A stretch of 34,684 bases of DNA from Ignavibacteriales bacterium (lineage in GTDB: Bacteria > Bacteroidota > Ignavibacteria > UBA10030): positions 1-34,684 of the forward strand of contig JACPUH010000003.1 in the NCBI GenBank assembly GCA_016192345.1, in the 5' to 3' direction. Made by a program: the position numbers and the translations under genes. The notes beneath the pieces are model-generated. The model was given only the letters and a program-made list of their open reading frames with translations. It did not search any database and was not told the DNA's origin. Position 1 is the stretch's first letter; each line of letters begins with the position of its first letter. Below are positions 32,128 to 34,684 of this stretch, piece after piece.

Positions 32128-34684
32128 TTATTCTATCTCCATCACCTCCATGCTTGGCTCATTATCCTTCAAATTTCGAGACATTTTGTCGGTTCTTGGT
32201 TCCGGTACTGACGCTGGTACTTGTGTGGAGGTGGTCCCAGTTCCGACATACTCGATAACATAAAAGTTACGGTCACCCAGTTTAGTGATCGCAATCTCAT
32301 AGCCAGCCTTCTGAATTATATCTTCTGCGTCCTTGATCCGTTTTCCAAGTTGTGCTGGCTTTGAAAGGTCGTAGCCAGATGCTCCAGCAACTTCCTTGAA
32401 GGATGTATGAAAATCTGACGCATATCCCTCAAGAATCACACTCGAGGTCGTCGCAGATGGCCTCAATGACACCTCGTAAGTCCATTTGTCTAATGGGAGT
32501 GAATTACGATTATGCTTCTCGGCCTTCAGACGCAGCATATCAAGTGCAGTGAGCACAATATTCGAGCCGGAATGCGTCTCTTGTGAAACTCTATTTTGCT
32601 CAGCGATCCACTCATTAACTAAATCCCAGACGTTCTCACCCGATCCCCAAGCATCCAATAGCTCCTCCACGATCATAACCATGATGGCAAAGAATTCGTC
32701 GCTACGCTGTTTCGAATGGTTTTTGTGCGTTTGCTGAATCTTCAGAACAATAGTATGCAGATCTCCATTTCTAAGACGCTTGAGAATTTTCGATACAAGT
32801 ATAAACTCCGCACTCAGGAATGAATTACGGCTTCGTTCAATTTCGCCGAATAACTGGCTTGAAACTGTGCTCCCAAACAGTGCGATGTCGAGTTCAACAA
32901 TGTATGTCCGATTGATGATTGCGTGTGCCGAAAAGTTTTCAATGCCGTTCGACAGAATAAGACACCGCGCTCTTTCAAGAATATTTCCAGAGTCGGTGCC
33001 TGCTTTCCTCTTCTCCTTCGTCGTGCCGACTGATGCACCAAGAAGGAAATCGGTAAGCTCCTGATTCATATTTTTGACTTCAACATTGTCCAGAATCAGA
33101 AGCGGATTTTGCGCTGCGTCTGTGTAGTTGCTGGCTGTGGTAGCGAGTTTTTTCACACTGCTTCCGTAAATGACCGTCGAGAATAGGTCGCTGGCAAATG
33201 TCTTCCCGCTACTTGTCTTTCCCTCGAACCGCAGCACCGGGCGCATGTGCACGAAATCAACAAACATTGCACCGATCCTCCACGCGTTGCAGAAGATTCG
33301 GCTGGTAGGGGTGCAAGCGAGCGTGTCGACTACCAAGTATTTTTCCTTCTGCAAAGCCTTCTTGTATTCCGCCTCAGTAAGTTGTGTGAATTTGATTGGC
33401 TTAATCTTCGCGGAATCTTGTAGCACGACTGAATTCTCGTTGTTGGCTTGATCAACCACCTTGATTTCCTCCGGGCTAATCTGGATCAGCTCGCGCTCGG
33501 GAACGTTCAGGTTGAAATAGACAGTGTGCTCAGCCAGGTCAGTATATATCCATGTGGACGGTTCGATCGTTTTGCCGTTTTTGATCGCGAGGTTCTTGAA
33601 GACGTCGATGTAGACGCGGCCGTCACTCGATGCGAGGGAATCGCCAGTCTGACGATAAAAATACTCTCGAAACAATGTGGTATCTAATGAAATGATTTCG
33701 AGCCGCTTCTCAAACAACGCATAGGTAATATATTGCGCGTCCTTGAAAAATTCTACGCCTTGTTTTCGCATCCGGTCGAAAATGTATTCGGCGCGCTTCA
33801 CTGGGGAGGTCTTCAACCTCTTCAACCTTTCCACGGCTTCGGGCAAAGCTTCGTCTACAGATGCAGAATCCGAAAGAGCCTTATTGAGTATCGAATCAAA
33901 TGCACCGGCTGAAACGCCGAATTCCGCTTTCAATTGTCGTCGAGCTCGCTCTCGTTCGAGAAGTGAAACTTTGGGAAGCGATTTGATGAGCTTCTCGATC
34001 GCTGAATTCCTTTGCGAGCCCTCAACAAGGCTTTTGACCTGACGAATCTCGGCGTCAAGGTCAAGTTTCCACGCGAGCGAAATTGGAGCCTTGGCATCCG
34101 GTGGGGGTGTTCCTTCCCAACCTGCATCGGTGATACGATCATAGGTCATGGGCCCAGTATCGGATAATGCGTGCGCAATCTTTCGGTCGGTTTCCAATTC
34201 GGAATAACCCGGATATTTCGCACTCCACTCGTGGATGTATGCCCTGCCGCCCTTTACCCTGACAGCGTTCGTGATCCACGCATACCATAATGGTTCACTG
34301 AGATTGGTAGCGTGCTCTTCGCAATATTTCATGAACGGGCATGCGCGAAGTTTCTGCAATCCCTCCTGTAAATTTGCCTCTCGGACGTTGTGTCCTGCAG
34401 CATCTGTCTTCAACTTGTAATTCTCGATCAGCACATCCAACTGCGCTTCTGTGGTTCGCGCAATTGATTGAACGAACGATTCTTGGTCGACATGCGGCGT
34501 TCCAATGTCGTCGATAAATACCGTTCGCCCTTTTGGAACTCCAAGGCCGCCGTTATCCTCACCACCAAAAAGTGGGAGCCACACGAAGTTTCCAACCTTG
34601 GTCCTGTCGTATCCTTTGGGAAAAACTTCGACATTTAATCCCATGGCGTTCTGAACTAACGACTTCAACGCAAGGTGAACCTTC
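32128..34684 (-). CDS. Primase-helicase replication protein, N-terminus cut by the window end
   Basis: At least 846 residues from TTG 34668, but the frame stays open to the window edge, so the true start lies outside. The first 55 residues (LNVEVFPKGYD..KVGNFVWLPLFGG ... GRTVFID) look like the C-terminal part of an archaeo-eukaryotic primase (AEP) domain. Residues about 108-185 (CPFMKYCEEH, EPLWYAWITN, IHEWSAKYPGYSELETDRKIAHAL) resemble the PriCT-like module that links AEP to helicases in phage and plasmid proteins. A P-loop ATPase follows: GKTSSGKT (483-490) and NPLLILDN (about 517-525). The C-terminus is a flexible acidic tail. It probably unwinds and primes the element's own replication. 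Confidence 0.75.
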   Translation of the reverse strand, partial: KVHLALKSLVQNAMGLNVEVFPKGYDRTKVGNFVWLPLFGGEDNGGLGVPKGRTVFIDDIGTPHVDQESFVQSIARTTEAQLDVLIENYKLKTDAAGHNVREANLQEGLQKLRACPFMKYCEEHATNLSEPLWYAWITNAVRVKGGRAYIHEWSAKYPGYSELETDRKIAHALSDTGPMTYDRITDAGWEGTPPPDAKAPISLAWKLDLDAEIRQVKSLVEGSQRNSAIEKLIKSLPKVSLLERERARRQLKAEFGVSAGAFDSILNKALSDSASVDEALPEAVERLKRLKTSPVKRAEYIFDRMRKQGVEFFKDAQYITYALFEKRLEIISLDTTLFREYFYRQTGDSLASSDGRVYIDVFKNLAIKNGKTIEPSTWIYTDLAEHTVYFNLNVPERELIQISPEEIKVVDQANNENSVVLQDSAKIKPIKFTQLTEAEYKKALQKEKYLVVDTLACTPTSRIFCNAWRIGAMFVDFVHMRPVLRFEGKTSSGKTFASDLFSTVIYGSSVKKLATTASNYTDAAQNPLLILDNVEVKNMNQELTDFLLGASVGTTKEKRKAGTDSGNILERARCLILSNGIENFSAHAIINRTYIVELDIALFGSTVSSQLFGEIERSRNSFLSAEFILVSKILKRLRNGDLHTIVLKIQQTHKNHSKQRSDEFFAIMVMIVEELLDAWGSGENVWDLVNEWIAEQNRVSQETHSGSNIVLTALDMLRLKAEKHNRNSLPLDKWTYEVSLRPSATTSSVILEGYASDFHTSFKEVAGASGYDLSKPAQLGKRIKDAEDIIQKAGYEIAITKLGDRNFYVIEYVGTGTTSTQVPASVPEPRTDKMSRNLKDNEPSMEVMEIE

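Larger units (their letters stand above)
27311..34684. mobile_element. Integrated element beside tRNA-Leu (satellite/ICE-like), right end outside window
   Basis: Starting at the tRNA-Leu 3' end there is a tyrosine integrase, an excisionase-like protein, small orphan genes, a sigma-54 activator and an AEP-type primase-helicase, all on the minus strand, with visibly lower GC than the chromosomal genes. This int-xis-regulator-replication order is typical of integrative plasmids, phage satellites and some ICEs. No capsid, portal or conjugation genes are visible. The exact attachment core and the far end cannot be defined here. Confidence 0.8.

Overview
The window looks like a chromosome segment of a Gram-negative bacterium of the Bacteroidota/Ignavibacteriota (FCB) type. 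Four secreted proteins end in a type IX secretion (T9SS) type-A sorting domain with an NFPNPFNP-like motif. The segment also carries LPS heptose genes (hldA, hldC), a TamB-like translocation module and several TolB-like beta-propeller proteins. The chromosomal part is GC-rich. From about 27.3 kb the sequence becomes visibly less GC-rich and changes into an integrated mobile element.

Layout. 283-3588 (+): two secreted propeller proteins with T9SS tags. 3610-7087 (-): a propeller protein behind an 800-residue M23 (LytM)-type peptidase with a T9SS tag. 7401-10887 (+): a tightly packed three-gene unit, an N-acetylmuramoyl-L-alanine amidase flanked by two paralogous propeller proteins. 11183-14665 (+): a NhaC-type Na+/H+ antiporter and a DAACS-type dicarboxylate/amino-acid symporter. 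26652 down to 14827 (-): hldA-hldC, tamB, RNase R, and a large MA-peptidase/TolB-propeller/outer-membrane-barrel fusion. Intergenic regions hold two families of short palindromic repeats, three copies of each.

At 27227-27310 lies tRNA-Leu(CAG). It is preceded by a duplicated 5' tRNA fragment that is itself split by one of the palindromic repeats. Immediately 3' of the tRNA is a tyrosine integrase, followed on the same strand by an excisionase-like protein, small orphan genes, a PspF-like sigma-54 activator and a primase-helicase running off the window. This is a tRNA-integrated element (integrative plasmid, phage satellite or ICE-like); its far end is not visible.

The most interesting part is the control module of this element. 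The sigma-54 activator has no sensory domain. Its gene is preceded by about 270 nt of noncoding sequence with several perfect long stems, ending in an intrinsic terminator only about 10-20 nt before a start codon that lacks a Shine-Dalgarno sequence. Directly downstream of the activator gene is a perfect -24/-12 sigma-54 promoter with palindromes about 90-105 bp upstream of its start, aimed at the small genes, xis and int. I infer a self-contained circuit: RNA leader/attenuator, then sigma-54 activator, then the excision/integration genes. The RNA structure and the regulatory links are inferred, not demonstrated.
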